Source: Carya illinoinensis (lineage: Eukaryota; Streptophyta; Magnoliopsida; Fagales; Juglandaceae). From it: a stretch of 64,000 nucleotides of DNA. The notes beneath the pieces are model-generated. The model was not told the DNA's origin. It was given only the letters and a program-made list of their open reading frames with translations, and did not search any database. The DNA lies in the NCBI RefSeq assembly GCF_018687715.1, contig NC_056765.1, forward strand, positions 26,433,129 to 26,497,128. Reading direction: 5' to 3'. Below are positions 34,929 to 47,800 of this stretch, one piece after another; within the stretch, counting starts at the first letter, position 1, and every line of letters starts with the position of its first letter. The translations under genes and the position numbers were made by a program.

Positions 34929-34987
34929 CCAACATCAGCTCTCATTCTTACCTCCACCCAAACTCCCAACTATCTACTACCTTCTAG

Positions 34988-34992
<5 letters not shown>

Positions 34993-35029
<37 letters not shown>
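34993..35029 (+). repeat. (CT)n tract in the 5' leader
   Basis: About 37 bp of pure CT dinucleotides ending 5 bases before the phytosulfokine ATG, within the predicted 5' UTR. Confidence 0.85.
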
Positions 35030-35031
<2 letters not shown>

Positions 35032-35033
35032 CC

Positions 35034-35503
35034 ATGAAGCAAAACTTGCACTCTAATGCTCTTCTCCTCTTCCTTTTATTCGTTATTTCTTACTCAGAAA
35101 TATCTGCCCGTTCCATACCAGTCCGACAAGGTTACCTATAGCTGCTGTCTTCTTCTGTTCTTACTCTTCTTTCAGTTAATAACTGCATTCTAATACTGAA
35201 GTTTGGATCCCTTTTGCAGAACAAGAAAAAGTAAAGCTCAACGAAATCACTCCTGGAGGTTCCCTTGTAGAGTTGGATCAAGGCAGTGAATCCATGAATG
35301 TATATATTCTCCTTCTTCTTCTTTTTCTCATTTTCCTCTAATAAATTTGAACTATGGCTCACACTTTCTTTGTGTCTTGAAATGATTTCCAGGAGCTCAT
35401 GGGGATGGAAGATTGCAATAAAGGGGATGAAGAATGCTTACAGAGAAGGATATTTACAGAGGTTCACCTGGACTACATCTACACCCAGCACCACAAGCCT
35501 TGA
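35034..35503 (+). CDS. PSK: phytosulfokine peptide hormone precursor
   Basis: Three exons at 35034-35130, 35220-35299 and 35393-35503 give a 95-aa precursor. Residues 1 to about 26 form a signal peptide with a Leu/Phe-rich core ([17 protein letters not shown]). The C-terminal part has the family pattern Cys-x6-Cys followed by a basic patch, then Asp-Tyr-Ile-Tyr-Thr-Gln; the hormone YIYTQ is residues 87-91, four residues before the end. In the known pathway both tyrosines are sulfated by a tyrosylprotein sulfotransferase in the Golgi and the pentapeptide is cut out by subtilases in the apoplast. It then acts through PSKR leucine-rich-repeat receptor kinases on cell expansion and immunity. The start is the first ATG after the CT-rich leader, in a good ACCATGA context. 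All introns have GT-AG ends. Confidence 0.95.
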
Positions 35504-37722
35504 AACTCCAAAGAAAATAGAAGTTCCTTGTAATTTTATTTACAGCACTTCTCTCAATGTTTCAGAATGTGATGTATATTCGACTACAACAATGAGAGAG
35601 TCAATAGAGTAGGATTGAGGTTGTATTTTCTCTATGATGCAATGTTACAAACTGTGTTTATCTCTTTCTAACATGTGACATTTTTGGTATTGTTGGGAGG
35701 AGGATCAGTCTCTGGCCTCTTAATTTAACAAAGAAAAACTCTTAAGAAATGGAAAGAGAATAACTTTACTTGCAGTAAGAGAAAGCATAAGGATTCATTA
35801 AAGCTGGATGTAACCGCTACCAGAAGTAGTTCCAAGTTCCAAGAAATGGGACGAGGAAAGCCATGCAGAAACTTCCAAAACTTGGTTGGTGAATGGGGGA
35901 TAATGCTTTAAAGCAAGTAAATGAACCGTTGGGAAGTCAGGCCTCAACTGCATTTACTCTCCCCCAACTCTCTTCCAATCATGAAACCCCAAATGTAAAT
36001 TGCACAAATTGTTAAGATGGGGTAAATCGTTCTACTGTTTTGGTATAGATAATATCATAATGTTAGTTCATTTTGGAGCCTTTGCCGCTCTACAAGGACG
36101 GAACAACCGTAGCATTCTATCAGTGAAGCCCCTTGTCTTGGGGGACTCAAATTGAAAAATATTCTTAATCCCTCTATTACTAATCATAAACAGTTGAAAA
36201 ATATTCTTCTTATCATATATGACTAATGGTTTCCCAAAAAATCCATACACAATGTCTCATTGAACTACTCACTTTTTCATCTTTCTTTCATGTTCATTGT
36301 TTTTCATCATTGCTGTGATTAAAGAAGTTTGATTTATCGCATGCTACCCCTATATATAGTCCTTGTGGTCACACTATACAGTTGGCCAAAAGAATTAATT
36401 ATAGTTCTCAAGTAACATTAAGAGCTTGATCTCAATCGTCTTTATTAAAAAAATTGAATGGATTATATATAGGGCCCATTTCAAACTAAGTATTGGGGTT
36501 AATAGTAAAATCAGTCCCTTATGACCCGACCTCTGTTGGGTGGTCCATATCTGAATAAAGAACATTTACATGCATACGATTCCTCTAAAAATAAATATTG
36601 AGTATAATTTTTCGAAGATTTTTGTTTGCTGACTTCTCTTGTCCTATATATGAGGCAACCCAAAGTCCAAGTCCACCAACTTAGTCCAATAATGGGCCCA
36701 GCCCTTAACCCTACCTTAGTCCAAGTCCATCAAAACAGTTATCTATTGTTTATAGCTCCTCGGAAAATTAAAATCTATTTTTTTATATTTTAACGTGGAA
36801 GCACATTTTTCATTGATCTTAATCAATGGTACAAATTGTTGAAAAGTGGTAGCCAGCTTGTCTTATATTTTTTCTGATAATTGAAGTTAATTTGAATGCA
36901 AATACTTTTGCCATATTTTAAGATAGAAAAATCTATTTGCAAGTTTAGTTATCGATATTACAAAAAATAATATTACGTGAAAAAACTAATTTCATATCAA
37001 CTATGCATAAAAAATATTTACTATTTTAATTTTTTTTATAACTATAATGAATGTGAAAATGATTTATATAGTTTAAAAATGTGTAAATCCCGTGTACTCC
37101 TATCGATTCGTATCGAAAAAGGTGAGAGAAATCTGGATATGATAAAAAAAAAATCAAGTGTCTTTTTATTTTTTAATATTGAGATTTATTTCTTTTGTTT
37201 ACATACACTAAGACTATATCGAACTGTATCCATTACTCTAATGAATCTCACTACAAGTCATGCCTCTAAACAAGAATTTATAATAATAATTCTACATATA
37301 ATTATAAAGTATGTAAACGTCGTATAATCGTTTTAAAAAAAAAAAGATTTATTATTAAAAATTTATTTATTTTATGTGAATCTCATATTTTATTCATTTT
37401 TTTAAAACGATTACGCGTCATTATATAATTCACAGTTGTAAATATCTTTTCTCAATTTATAAATCACAAAATCTTTGAAGTAGAACTGAATTTGATGAAC
37501 GTAATTAATGCCCACCTAAGTTGGTAACAAAAATTCCATTGATTGCAATGAATGAAAGTTATTGGGTGTGGGGATTTCCCCATCCCTACACATACTGTAT
37601 TTAAAATGAAACAAAGAAAAGTGAAAATATCGACTTTCCAGCATTCCAAAGTCCAAACTAATACCAATTCTCAAAAGAGTCATTAATAAGCTAGAACTCT
37701 TAGCCATGCAGGACAACATTAA
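35504..37722. other. gene-free stretch between the phytosulfokine and zinc-ribbon genes
   Basis: The first 200-300 bases are probably the phytosulfokine 3' UTR. No further coding sequence is recognised. A family C MITE lies at 37283. The segment just below 37723 is the likely 3' UTR of the minus-strand zinc-ribbon gene. Confidence 0.5.
37283..37455. repeat. MITE-like repeat, family C
   Basis: The arms 'ctacatataattataaagta' and '..ttatataattcacagttgtaaa' flank the core 'agatttattattaaaaattt' and 'tttatgtgaatctcatattt'. Confidence 0.55.
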
Positions 37723-38805
37723 TTAGAAAGAATTTCTCCTGGGGATCACTGACTCTAAAACCTTTCCACAGAAAGAACAGCATCTGCAACATACGTACAG
37801 TAATTCATCCATCAGATCAAAGTACTAAGAAAACAATGTATCAAAAAATTAAAAATATATAAGGATGAAGAAGAAGATCAAGATCCCAAAAATACTTTGC
37901 TAGGAGAGAAAAACCATATCTAATACATGAAAAAATAAATAAATTTAGTTCACAAGAATAAGATAAAGAGGTCATCGATCGAGTACTTACATGGCGTCAC
38001 CACAGCTTTCTGTCCTGCAGAATTCGAGACAGTGGCTGCACCACATCATCCTGGTATTGCTTTTCCTTTGTGAACATGAAACACACAACAACTTTAGTCT
38101 TCTGTAGTACTGTCTTAGAACTAAAGTCAAAGACCTTTTTGTGAAAGCAAAGTGTGAAAGAAACCTGAAATACCTTTGAATGATCGGGTTCTTGTCGGTT
38201 GCTTTCTGGGAACACTCAATTGGATTAACTTTGCTTTCAGGGGTTGAGGGACTCGAAGAAGAACTAGAACTGTCTGGTTCTGTTGCACCTGCAGGCTTCT
38301 TCTTCTTCTTCTTCTTCTCCTCCTCCTTCTCCTTCTTTACTCTTTTCATTCTCTTCTGTCTGGCTTTAATCAAGTAAGAACTTTTCCGAACACCAACTTC
38401 AGCAAGAACCTTTCCACATGTAGGACAGGAACTGCAAAACATACATAACAGCCTTGAGTCATGAGAATATCAAAAGGAGTTGAAAACACAACCAAATACT
38501 CGAACTTCAGAAAACAATCAGGAATGTTTTTGGTGGATTATTATAATAAAACTTTCACAACAAACTTCTCTTTAGTCTTGATGGAATGAAAATATAAACG
38601 AAAAGATTCTAGAACAGGTTTAAGATCATTAATGGCGGACATCGAAAAGTACTCGTCTTGGTCTGGATCACGAGAAAATACATCTTAAAACTTTCTATGA
38701 AACAGGCCACCGATTGAGAAGCGGCAACGAGAATACTGCTACTTACATGAAGCCAAACATGCATACTTCGACGCAGCTTCTTTGACAGTGACTGCACCAT
38801 TCCAT
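37723..38805 (-). CDS. small protein with two TFIIB-like zinc ribbons
   Basis: Read on the minus strand, four exons (38805-38747, 38431-38174, 38050-37991, 37783-37723) give 145 aa with consistent phase; every junction falls after the second base of a codon. Residues 1-28 form a first ribbon, WCSHC then 14 residues to CPTCGKVL. A very basic stretch (KRMKRVKKEKEEEKKKKKKK) and a Ser/Pro-rich linker follow. Residues from about 108 form a second ribbon, WCSHC followed by CCSFCGKVL, close to the C terminus. Cys-x2-Cys pairs with CGKVL resemble the N-terminal zinc ribbons of TFIIB and Brf-type transcription factors, but the cyclin-fold core is absent. Exons 1+2 and 3+4 repeat each other in sequence, phase and GTAAGT donor, indicating internal duplication. 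Each half could also be a separate or alternative transcript. Function unknown; DNA or RNA polymerase contact is a guess from the fold. Confidence 0.6.
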
Positions 38806-38879
38806 TGCGGCAGGCTAACTTCTTTCGAACGGGACTTTGATTTGCAGAAAATACACGAAGAAGAAGAGTACTGCTATCC

Positions 38880-38886
38880 TTATATA
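38880..38886 (-). promoter_or_regulatory. putative TATA box of the zinc-ribbon gene
   Basis: On the minus strand TATATAA (within TTATATAAGGA) lies 75 bp upstream of the predicted ATG, which would give a leader of about 45 nt. Confidence 0.5.
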
Positions 38887-40189
38887 AGAATCGATCAAAC
38901 GTGGTTTCCAAGTAAAAGTAGGAGTTGGTTTCCTTTGTTAACTAGGAAATTACGTGCTTTCCTAATTATATGCAATTAAGGTAGCGAAGAGGGTCGCAAT
39001 TAGGAAAAAGAAAAGATAAAAAGACCCTGATTCCGATTACTTAGGGAGCAAGAAACTAATATACGGGTATTTTTTTTGAATCAAATATGGGTATGATACC
39101 CTTCCAACTCGTAGACAACCGCTTTGCAACTAAGGTAACATAATTTTATCACCTTGTCATTAATAAAATTAATAAAATTGTTTTTTATTATTAATATATT
39201 TTACATATTTTTTAAACATTTTTAATCATTAAAAAATTTTAAAAATATATATAATTTTATTAGGACTCACTTCTTTAATTACTACTAAGTAAAATAAATA
39301 AATAAAAATACATAAAATACTCTAATAGTGACTTTAAAAATAATAATGAGGAGGTTAAGTAATATTTTATTTTACAAAATTATAAAATAAATTTACATAA
39401 TTTTTTATTAATTTTTTAAATTTTTTTTAAAACTCAAAGTTGTGAACTGATTGTCAACAAGTGGTAAGAATATCATTATTCATCAAATATATGGGTATAG
39501 AATTTCGAGATATGATATATATATCTTTATATATATAAAGTGGCTATATAAATTGGTTGCAAATAGTATTTTTGTTGCAATAAATTAATCACAAAAATTT
39601 ATTTTTCTTATAGTGACGGAATTTTGTTAGTTTAATGGTTTTTGTTGCTTTTCTGTTAAAATTAACACTGTTAGTTGTATAAATAAATTAAAGTGGCTCT
39701 CTCTTTTTTTAAAAGTTCTTATATTTTTAATATCTCCCCCTAATCACTTATGAATAAATTTATAGTTATCAAAGTTCATTCAGCATGTATCGATCTTGGA
39801 ACTCATGCATTGATGATCATTTATTTAGGATGATATTAGATATATATATATATATATATGATATTTTATATAAATTATAATTTATATATAAATTTATATA
39901 TATGATTTAAAATTTCTATTCATTCCTTATATAAATAAAGAAAAATATAAAATAATTAAGTTTAAATTTATTTACCAACTACATTTACGAATACATATTT
40001 ATTTATCAATTTAAATTCATTATGAAACATTAAAATCAAATAATAATATCTTATAAAAACTTAATATTTTATTTATTTATAAAAATTATATCATTTTTTT
40101 AAAATAATTGCTTTATTAAACTAAAAAACGTGTTGTGCATGTTAATTTATTGTTAACAATTTCTCTCCTATGCTGCACAGTTTTGGTTC

Positions 40190-40222
<33 letters not shown>

Positions 40223-41712
40223 TTCACGTATTTGTTGTTTCCAACCATACCCACAAGCACATATAATAATAAATAATAAGATTTTAATTCTAAACACTTT
40301 AAAATCGATTTAAGTCTATCTTACTATTTGATGTTAAAAATTATATTTTTTTTTATCTAAAAACATTACATTATTAATCAAAAAAGTTTCCTTAATAAAA
40401 ACAATATTAATTCTTAAATAATATTTCTATATGCTGGGAGATGCCCAACTACTAGTGTATATATATATATATATATATGGGTATAGATGGGTCAAAGTCC
40501 TATTATTATATTCTTAACACTCCTGTGTGGGTCAAGCTCTAATTTAATTGATGACTAAATACGTGAAATATTTAATAGAATAGAATAGAGTGTAGAATTA
40601 AAGTTTGAACTCAAGACTTTTGTTCTGATATTATGTGTAATCATAATTTGTTCCAAAAGTTTAAACTGATGGAAAGAGATATATTTTATTATTTATTTTA
40701 TATTTTAACACTTTCTCTCACGTGTGGGCTAAACTCTCATTCAATAGATGGCTCAACACATCGAATATTTAATTAAATAGAATTAATTGATTAAATGTAG
40801 AATTAAGATTTGAACTCAAGACCTCTGTTTTGGTATAACGTAAAATCATCACTTGTCCAAAAAGTTTAACTTGATGAAAAATATAAAATTAATTATTTGT
40901 ATTATATTCTTAATACTTTTAATAGTAGAATATAGTAGACTCTACTATTTTTTAAAATAATTACATAATGCTTATATATTCCACGATTTTACGTAGTATT
41001 ATTCATAAAATTATCTATCACAAATAACTGAAAAATAAAAAAACAAACGAATAGGACAGAAATTGTTTTTTGTTTCAAAAAAAAAAAAAATATAGTAACT
41101 TTATTGGACAGAGTTTTCCCCTTTGCCGCGTTGTTTGGATTTTTCAATGTTTTTTTTTTTTTTGAATTTTATTAGGAGAAATTAAATATAAAAAAACCAA
41201 TGTACTCGACCTTGTTTAGAAATTTAAAATATTCAAGAGAAACGTTTCCCTTTTATTTCTTACTTTTTAAGTCTAGTTCAGAGAATTATTCTACTTTTAA
41301 ATCTGTGTATAAAATATATTATTTACATCAATTAAATGATAAGATTTAATTTATAAAATTTAAATTTTAAAATTAATTTTCTAAATTAAATTATATCACA
41401 TAAGATTTATTTTCACCCCCTAATTTACTCTGTCTTAATATATCTTCTACAAATCATATTATTTTATCAAAAATCGATATCTAAAAGTACTTTTATTAAA
41501 TTTCTAAAATGGAAATTCTGAAAATACCTTCAAAAAAATCACAGTTGGATAAAAACAATATTAGCTAATAGATTAATGTTAGGTGGAAATTTTAAATAAA
41601 TAAATAATTTTTATTAATAAAAAATAAATTTTTAATATTTTTTTTAAATAGAATATATTTTTTAACAAATTCTTGGACGAGGCTTGAAATTTTTAGTTTC
41701 TCTTAACCGCCC
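38887..41712. other. gene-free AT-rich stretch between the zinc-ribbon gene and TIC100
   Basis: It contains the TRIM-like element at 40499-40925, AT microsatellites (39840-39859, 40458-40478), a T tract at 40195-40220, and a fragment ending 'tttttcttatagtgac' near 39602-39617. That fragment resembles a CACTA-type MITE end. No coding region recognised. Confidence 0.5.
40499..40925 (-). mobile_element. TRIM-like miniature LTR retroelement with three partial LTRs
   Basis: On the minus strand LTR-like pieces begin TGTTAAGAATATAA or TGTTAAAATATAAA and are followed by degenerate copies of the initiator-Met primer site TGGTATCAGAGC (40827-40838 and 40622-40633). A short internal part with 'cttgagttcaaa' and a 'cacacgtgagagaaag' type purine tract follows each. 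The order on the + strand is LTR fragment (to 40519), internal (to 40633), LTR (to 40710), internal (to 40838), LTR (to about 40925). There is no coding capacity, as expected for TRIMs. Confidence 0.6.
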
Positions 41713-41739
41713 GGCCCAGTAAGCCCACGCAAAACCCTT
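41713..41739 (+). promoter_or_regulatory. two site II elements upstream of TIC100
   Basis: GGCCCA (41713-41718) and AGCCCA (41722-41727) are the complements of TGGGCC and TGGGCT, the site II (TGGGCY) motifs bound by TCP factors in promoters of housekeeping and organelle-related genes. AAAACCCTT just after them is one base from a telo-box. They lie about 115-130 bp before the ATG; no TATA box is evident. Confidence 0.5.
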
Positions 41740-41841
41740 GGAGTCAAGGAGTCTTCTACTTCCTTCGAAATTATCACTGCTCACTTCCTCCTTCCCACCT
41801 TATCTTCTTCTTCTGCTCCTCACACTAGCTCACAGGCCACA

Positions 41842-44800
41842 ATGGCAGGCGAAGACTCGACTAGACCCACTGAGTTAGAACAAAAAGATGAAGAAGAGAA
41901 AAACCCAGCGGGAGAAGACCAAGTTATCTCCGAGGAAGACTCGGACGAGTCCGAGTCGTACACGGACGATTCGTCCTACTTCACGGACTACTCGGATGAG
42001 GAAACCCTCACGTATGTCCGACCAGGAGACGAACGGCCCGCGTCCGAGAACACCGCGGAGGCAAACATAAAGCGGTTAAACCGGATTCTGGATAGCAATT
42101 ATTTGAAGAAGCAGCTGGATGAGGAGGACCGGGAAATGGTGAACGAGAAAGATCGCTTTGATTTCCCCAAAGACCCGGAGAACTGGAGGGAGGAGGACCT
42201 GAAGGAGATCTGGGCGGACGCTCCACTGGCAATGACCAAACCCGGATGGGACCCTGTCTGGGCCGATGAGGATGACTGGGATGTCATGAGGGAGGAGGTG
42301 AAAGCTGGGAGGGACCCGCCTATTGCGCCATTTTACTTGCCGTATCGGAAGCCGTACCCGGTCATACCGGACAACAACTACGACGTAGCTACCCCCAAGG
42401 CGGCAGTCGAGGAGTTGGATAGGATCGAGGAGTTTCTCAAATGGGTCAGCTACATTTTCGAGGATGGCAGCTCGTATGTACTTATGTGTTCTCTTCTTTG
42501 TTCTTGGGAATTTCGTTGGAACCTCTATATATATAATTTTGTTGGATGGGTGTGGTTACTTTGTCTTCTGTGGTTTATGTCACATTTCATGAGATGGGAT
42601 TCATTATATTTCTTCGTTTTCTCGACGTGCAGATAGATTTTCGTATGTTTTAGAATTCTAAATTTCGAATTTGGCTTATGTTGTACGATCATTTGTTGCT
42701 TAGTGCATGTAACGAGTTTAGTCGTTACAACTCTAAGATCACTTAAAATTTTGCCCTCTTCAGTAAGAAAATCATTGCAGGAGTGGGATCTTTTATTGGA
42801 TAACATTTTGTACAATGCTTTTTTGTGGGAGAACGTGTATTCATAGTTGTAATTCCATTTGAATTAGCTACACTTTTGTATGTCGAAGACATTGGATCTT
42901 CTGTGACATTTCCCCTTTTAACCGTGGTTGGTCAAAATTAAATTTCTATGCGTCTGTCGTAGCTTATTGCATCTTTTATAATTTGCTTTATTTTTTCTCA
43001 AATTAAAAGGCTTTCTTGCTCAAACTTCAATTATCATAACCCATCTGATTGTGTGAGAGTGTATGTTCTTAAACTCGTTGGCATTTGTCAACAGGCTAAT
43101 CACAAGATAATAATTTAAGATTTCCTAACTATTGGTGTTATTGAGTTTATGATGATTAATGTATAGAAATAGTGGTTCTTTTGGTGTTTGACTGTTCATC
43201 TTGCCCCTTGCTTTGAGTTTCAGCCATTAGCAAAATTGAACTGATTGCTCAGTTGATTTGGATGTCTTTGAAACACTGGCATATTTTGTTGTCTTTCCAC
43301 CTTTTTCTTTTTTTTTGTTAAATTCATCATGGTATATTGGTGGTTTTATGAAGTCTGTATGATATGTTTTCTTCTCATATTGCTAACCTTGTTGTTTAGA
43401 TGACTGTTTCTCCTTGTACCTTACAGGAGTTGTTGTTGTTATGTTGACGCTTGCCCAGCTTCAGCTTTTTATGTTGCTGATTATATCAAAATGCTATTCT
43501 TTTGAAGGTATGAAGGCACGGTTTGGGATGACTTGGCACATGGTAAAGGTGTATTTGTTGCTGAACAGGGGCTTGTCAGGTATGTTTGTTCTTCATGAGA
43601 GTGGTTTTGGACATGATCTTTTTGTTTTTGGATAAGTCGGACATGATCTTATCAGGAATCTATTTAGTGATCAGTCCGCTGGGATCTAAATGTTCACACT
43701 TTCACCAATAGGACCCTGCAATACGATAACAAGTTGCAGAATTGCCGAATTATATAATGAAGTTCGAGCAAAATCAGAATAATAAGAAAGAAACATTGAT
43801 GTAATAAAATCAGTACATAATGCCATTGAAGAGGATACCACGCCAGTGTTTCACATAGCTACATGGCATGTGATATTGAAGTTGAGAACCCAAGGCAAGC
43901 TATTTTTTTTATAATAATGGTTTCATTTGATAAGAATACACTGATATTAAGAAATTCAAAACACTTGAATATTACTTATGTTTGCCTCAAATCTCCACAG
44001 GCATAGATCTACCATAAATAAGTAATCTTGTTTGTAAAATTAGCAATGTAAATGCCAATAAGAAAGTTTCATTTATAATAAGATGAAAAGGCTTCTCCCA
44101 AAGTCAAGAATTGAGAAGGAATACTTTTGTATTTGAGGCTCTTTACACAAATTTTAAATAGTGGTGGAAAGACGTTCTGCAGTATTAGGACTATATAGTT
44201 TTGAGGGCATTGGTTCAAGCAAGATTAGTTGGTTCTGCAAATATCGTTCATGTATTTGCTCAAGCTATGCCGCTTTCAGAATTTAGAGGGCTTTATATTG
44301 ACCTGACTGTGCAATACTCCTTGATTGTGCTATGTTACCTACTTCCTGGCTGCTTTAACTAGGGTTCTGATACTGCTTGAACTATTATCCCTTTTTTCCT
44401 CTTGTGGAACTATTATCCCTTTTTTCCTCTTGTGGGTGTATCAGCTCATTAGAATATTCTTTTTTCAGCTTACAATGTACTTAGATTTCTTACGATCCCA
44501 ATCCTTGTGACAGGTATGAAGGTGAATGGCTTCAAAACCACATGGAGGGCCATGGGGTTATTGAAGTTGACATACCCGATATAGAACCTGTGCCAGGCTC
44601 CAAGTATGTTTATGATTCCTCAATATGTGCCAATAGGGTCATACCATATGGTTCATCTCTCAGCATTTAGGACCGAAATTTCATGTTTTAAATATCGTAA
44701 GTTGCTTGTTAACCATATTTCTAGGCTTGAAGCAAAGATGCGTGCTGAAGGGAAAATAATAGCAAGGGATTATATGACCCCAGAGGACAGAGAATGGCTG

Positions 44801-47800
44801 GAGATGGATATCGAAGATAGCATTCGTCTTGCTGACGGGGTGTATGAAGTACCATTTTATGAAAGGGATGAGTGGATCCAAGAATTTGGGAGGAAACCGT
44901 AAGTTTACTTCTGACCTCTCTGTTTCTTTCTCAAGATTAATCATAATGATTCTATGCTCTCTGTGTAGTTTGATTTTTATCCACCATATTGTACTTTCTT
45001 TGAATATCAACACTCACTAATCACTGGTGTCTTGATATTTTAATTATTGGCTTTACCAATCAAAAAAATTTTAACTATTGACTTTTACTTAAGTAGGAAG
45101 CCACTGCATTCATATGTTGACTTCGTGCATAAGAAGCTTACTAGATTGGCATCTAAGTTTGTAGTTGGTGCAGCACTTTATTATGCTTTGAGCATTTAGT
45201 AGGTGTTATCGGTGAGGCAATTTCCTTATGCTTCAATTTGTAGGTAATGACGATGGTAACTTGACCTGTATAAGAGTAATACAAAGGCGAATGAATTGTT
45301 CATATGTTGATCTGAACCTCAAGTGCCAGTTAGAGTCTAGTTCAAGGAAATTAATCATTCATAATGCAGATACCAATTTGATTGAATCTTTGGACAACAT
45401 TCCTCTTGTCTGAAGAAAGGCTTGTTGATTAGTATGATTTTCTTTGTATCATCCTCAGACATTAAATCTTTAGCATGTCTTTTGCATTGAAGCCACAAGC
45501 TCAATTTTCTAGTTGAAAGCATCTTATGGGTCTATTGATAATTGTACTCATATCACAGGGAGAAGGGTCGATACCGATATGCTGGTCAGTGGAAGCATGG
45601 CAGAATGCATGGATGTGGTGTTTATGATGTCAATGAGCGTACCATATATGTAGGTGGATGAAAAATAGGCCATCATTTTTTGAGGGCTGAACTTATTTGA
45701 TTTCACTATATGTTTACAAAATTCGTGAACTTTGGAGGGATCAACTTTAATCCACTGAGGATGCAAAATGAATCTCTGATACATTTTTGTGAGATAGTAG
45801 GTGGTCTAAAGATGCAGAAAAGGGTCTTATCAACATTCAACAAGAGGGTTGATAGGTCAAGATATGCATAGTCCTTAAATTAAGTAGAAGTACCATGTTT
45901 TATACAATCCAATTCTCTCAATTAATTCAATATTGAAACTGTTATGTGGTTAGTGAATTTAACAAATACTTGTGTTGAATGTTTACAGGGTAGGTTCTAC
46001 TTTGGAGAGCTGTTGGCGGATTCTACTGGTTGTGATGAAGATACTTGTGCGGTATCATATGTTTTTTCATGGTTCAATGAATCATTCATAATGTCTTCCC
46101 TCTGTTGAAGAAAATGTTTCTTGCATTATGTTCTTTTCAGGTGCATTCAGGTATAGCAGAAGTAGCGGCTGCTAAGGCTCGGATGTTTGTTAACAAGCCT
46201 GATGGAAGTATGTCTTTTTGAAACTAGTTTAATCCTATTTGTTCTTAAATGTAATGTCATAATGTACTGCATTGGCATCTTCTACCTGTGACTTGTCAGT
46301 TCAGTTCTTGGTAATTGGATGGCGAAGCAATCTCATATGAAATATGGGATGGTGAATTTATTTGTTTCATCATCTTCATATTGGTTGATGTGTAATCTTA
46401 GTAATATAGTTAGGTGCATACATGTGGTGGACCAAGTTATGTGTAAGAGGGGATTTTGAGTTTCTTTTTTGTTGTCATTGGCTAAAGCATTTCAAGAAAG
46501 CTCACTTTTCCCATGTTTGGTAATTATTCTCCCAAGACATTTTAATTGACGGCTTGGACATCCCATTTATCATGGATTTAAACATGGATAATTCAGTAGG
46601 TCCTGACTATGATTTGTCATGCAGTTTTAAATTGAAAGTGTATTTTTAAATATTAAGATTCTTGGTACAGGTTTAATATCAATTATAATTTCTGCATATG
46701 CAGAGATCTTCTCCATCAGAATTCATGTAGTGATTGTTTGGCCTACTTTGTTCATGACTTACATTTCATATTTCCCTGTAGTGGTTAGGGAAGAGAGGGG
46801 ACCATATAGTGATCCTCAACATCCCTATTTCTATGAAGAAGAAGATGTTTGGATGGCACCAGGCTTCATTAACCAGTTCTATAAGGTAAGTCGTATTTGT
46901 TCTTTTAACTTTTTTTCCATGATACAACGAGATTAGAAATAAATATAATTTGGTCACAGGTCCCATATTTATGGGAACGATATGTAAGTGAGGTGGATAA
47001 GGAAAGAGAAATGTGGTTAAATTCCTTCTACAAGGCACCATTAAGACTGCCTATGCCTGCTGAGCTTGAACATTGGTGGTCCAAAGGTATTAGTTTTCTC
47101 TCTCTGTCTCTCCCTCCCCTTTCAAGGATTTCTTTTTTGTGTGGTTGTGCTGAGATATTGGGCTGAGAAATGAAATTGCCTTATCAAGAAAAGAGGCCTA
47201 GAAATGCACTCTGGCAGCATTTCCTCTTATAACTCTTATCTGGAGACTCAAATAAAAAAAAAATTGTTCTGAGTTGAAAATTAGAGATTTTGTTTTACAA
47301 AAGAGAGTAATTTGTCTTTGTTAACAAATTCTAAAGAATTTACTTGATACATGCATGAAAGCAATTATTTCCACTTTTCTTTCTATTAAGAGTAAAAGTG
47401 GGGGTTGGCTCAAGTGGTAAAAGCCTTGGTCTTGGCGGTATGCTCCCTCTAGGTCAAAGGCTTGAACTTTGGGTTGCAAACAATTTTTAGGGATCATTGA
47501 ACTCAAGATTTTCCCTTGAATTACCCAAGGTGCACTTGCAGGAAACTCCTTGTCGAGGGCCTATGCGCCCTAGGGATTAGTCGTGACTTTTTTCCAAACA
47601 CCCAGTGCCAATTAAAAAAAAAAAAAAAAGAACTGAATTAATGGCTTGGGACTACCTTCTTCACCTGGTAACTTCAATGTTTATACAAACAGCGTGGGAG
47701 CCCAGTGGTAAGGGCGAACTTGTGTGCATGTGCCTCATGTCAGAGGTTTGATTCCTTGAGATTAAACTGCGATTTAAGTGGGAGGCCATGGCAGTGGGTT

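Noticed and set aside
38798..38911. Alternative minus-strand frame starting METTFDRFLYKDSS
   Set aside because: It runs through the predicted promoter and leader of the zinc-ribbon gene in another frame. The ATG at 38805 fits the Cys motif and the splice phase.
47400..47480. Functional tRNA gene in the TIC100 intron
   Set aside because: A and B boxes are present but the cloverleaf does not close, and the sequence continues into a SINE body with a poly-A tail.
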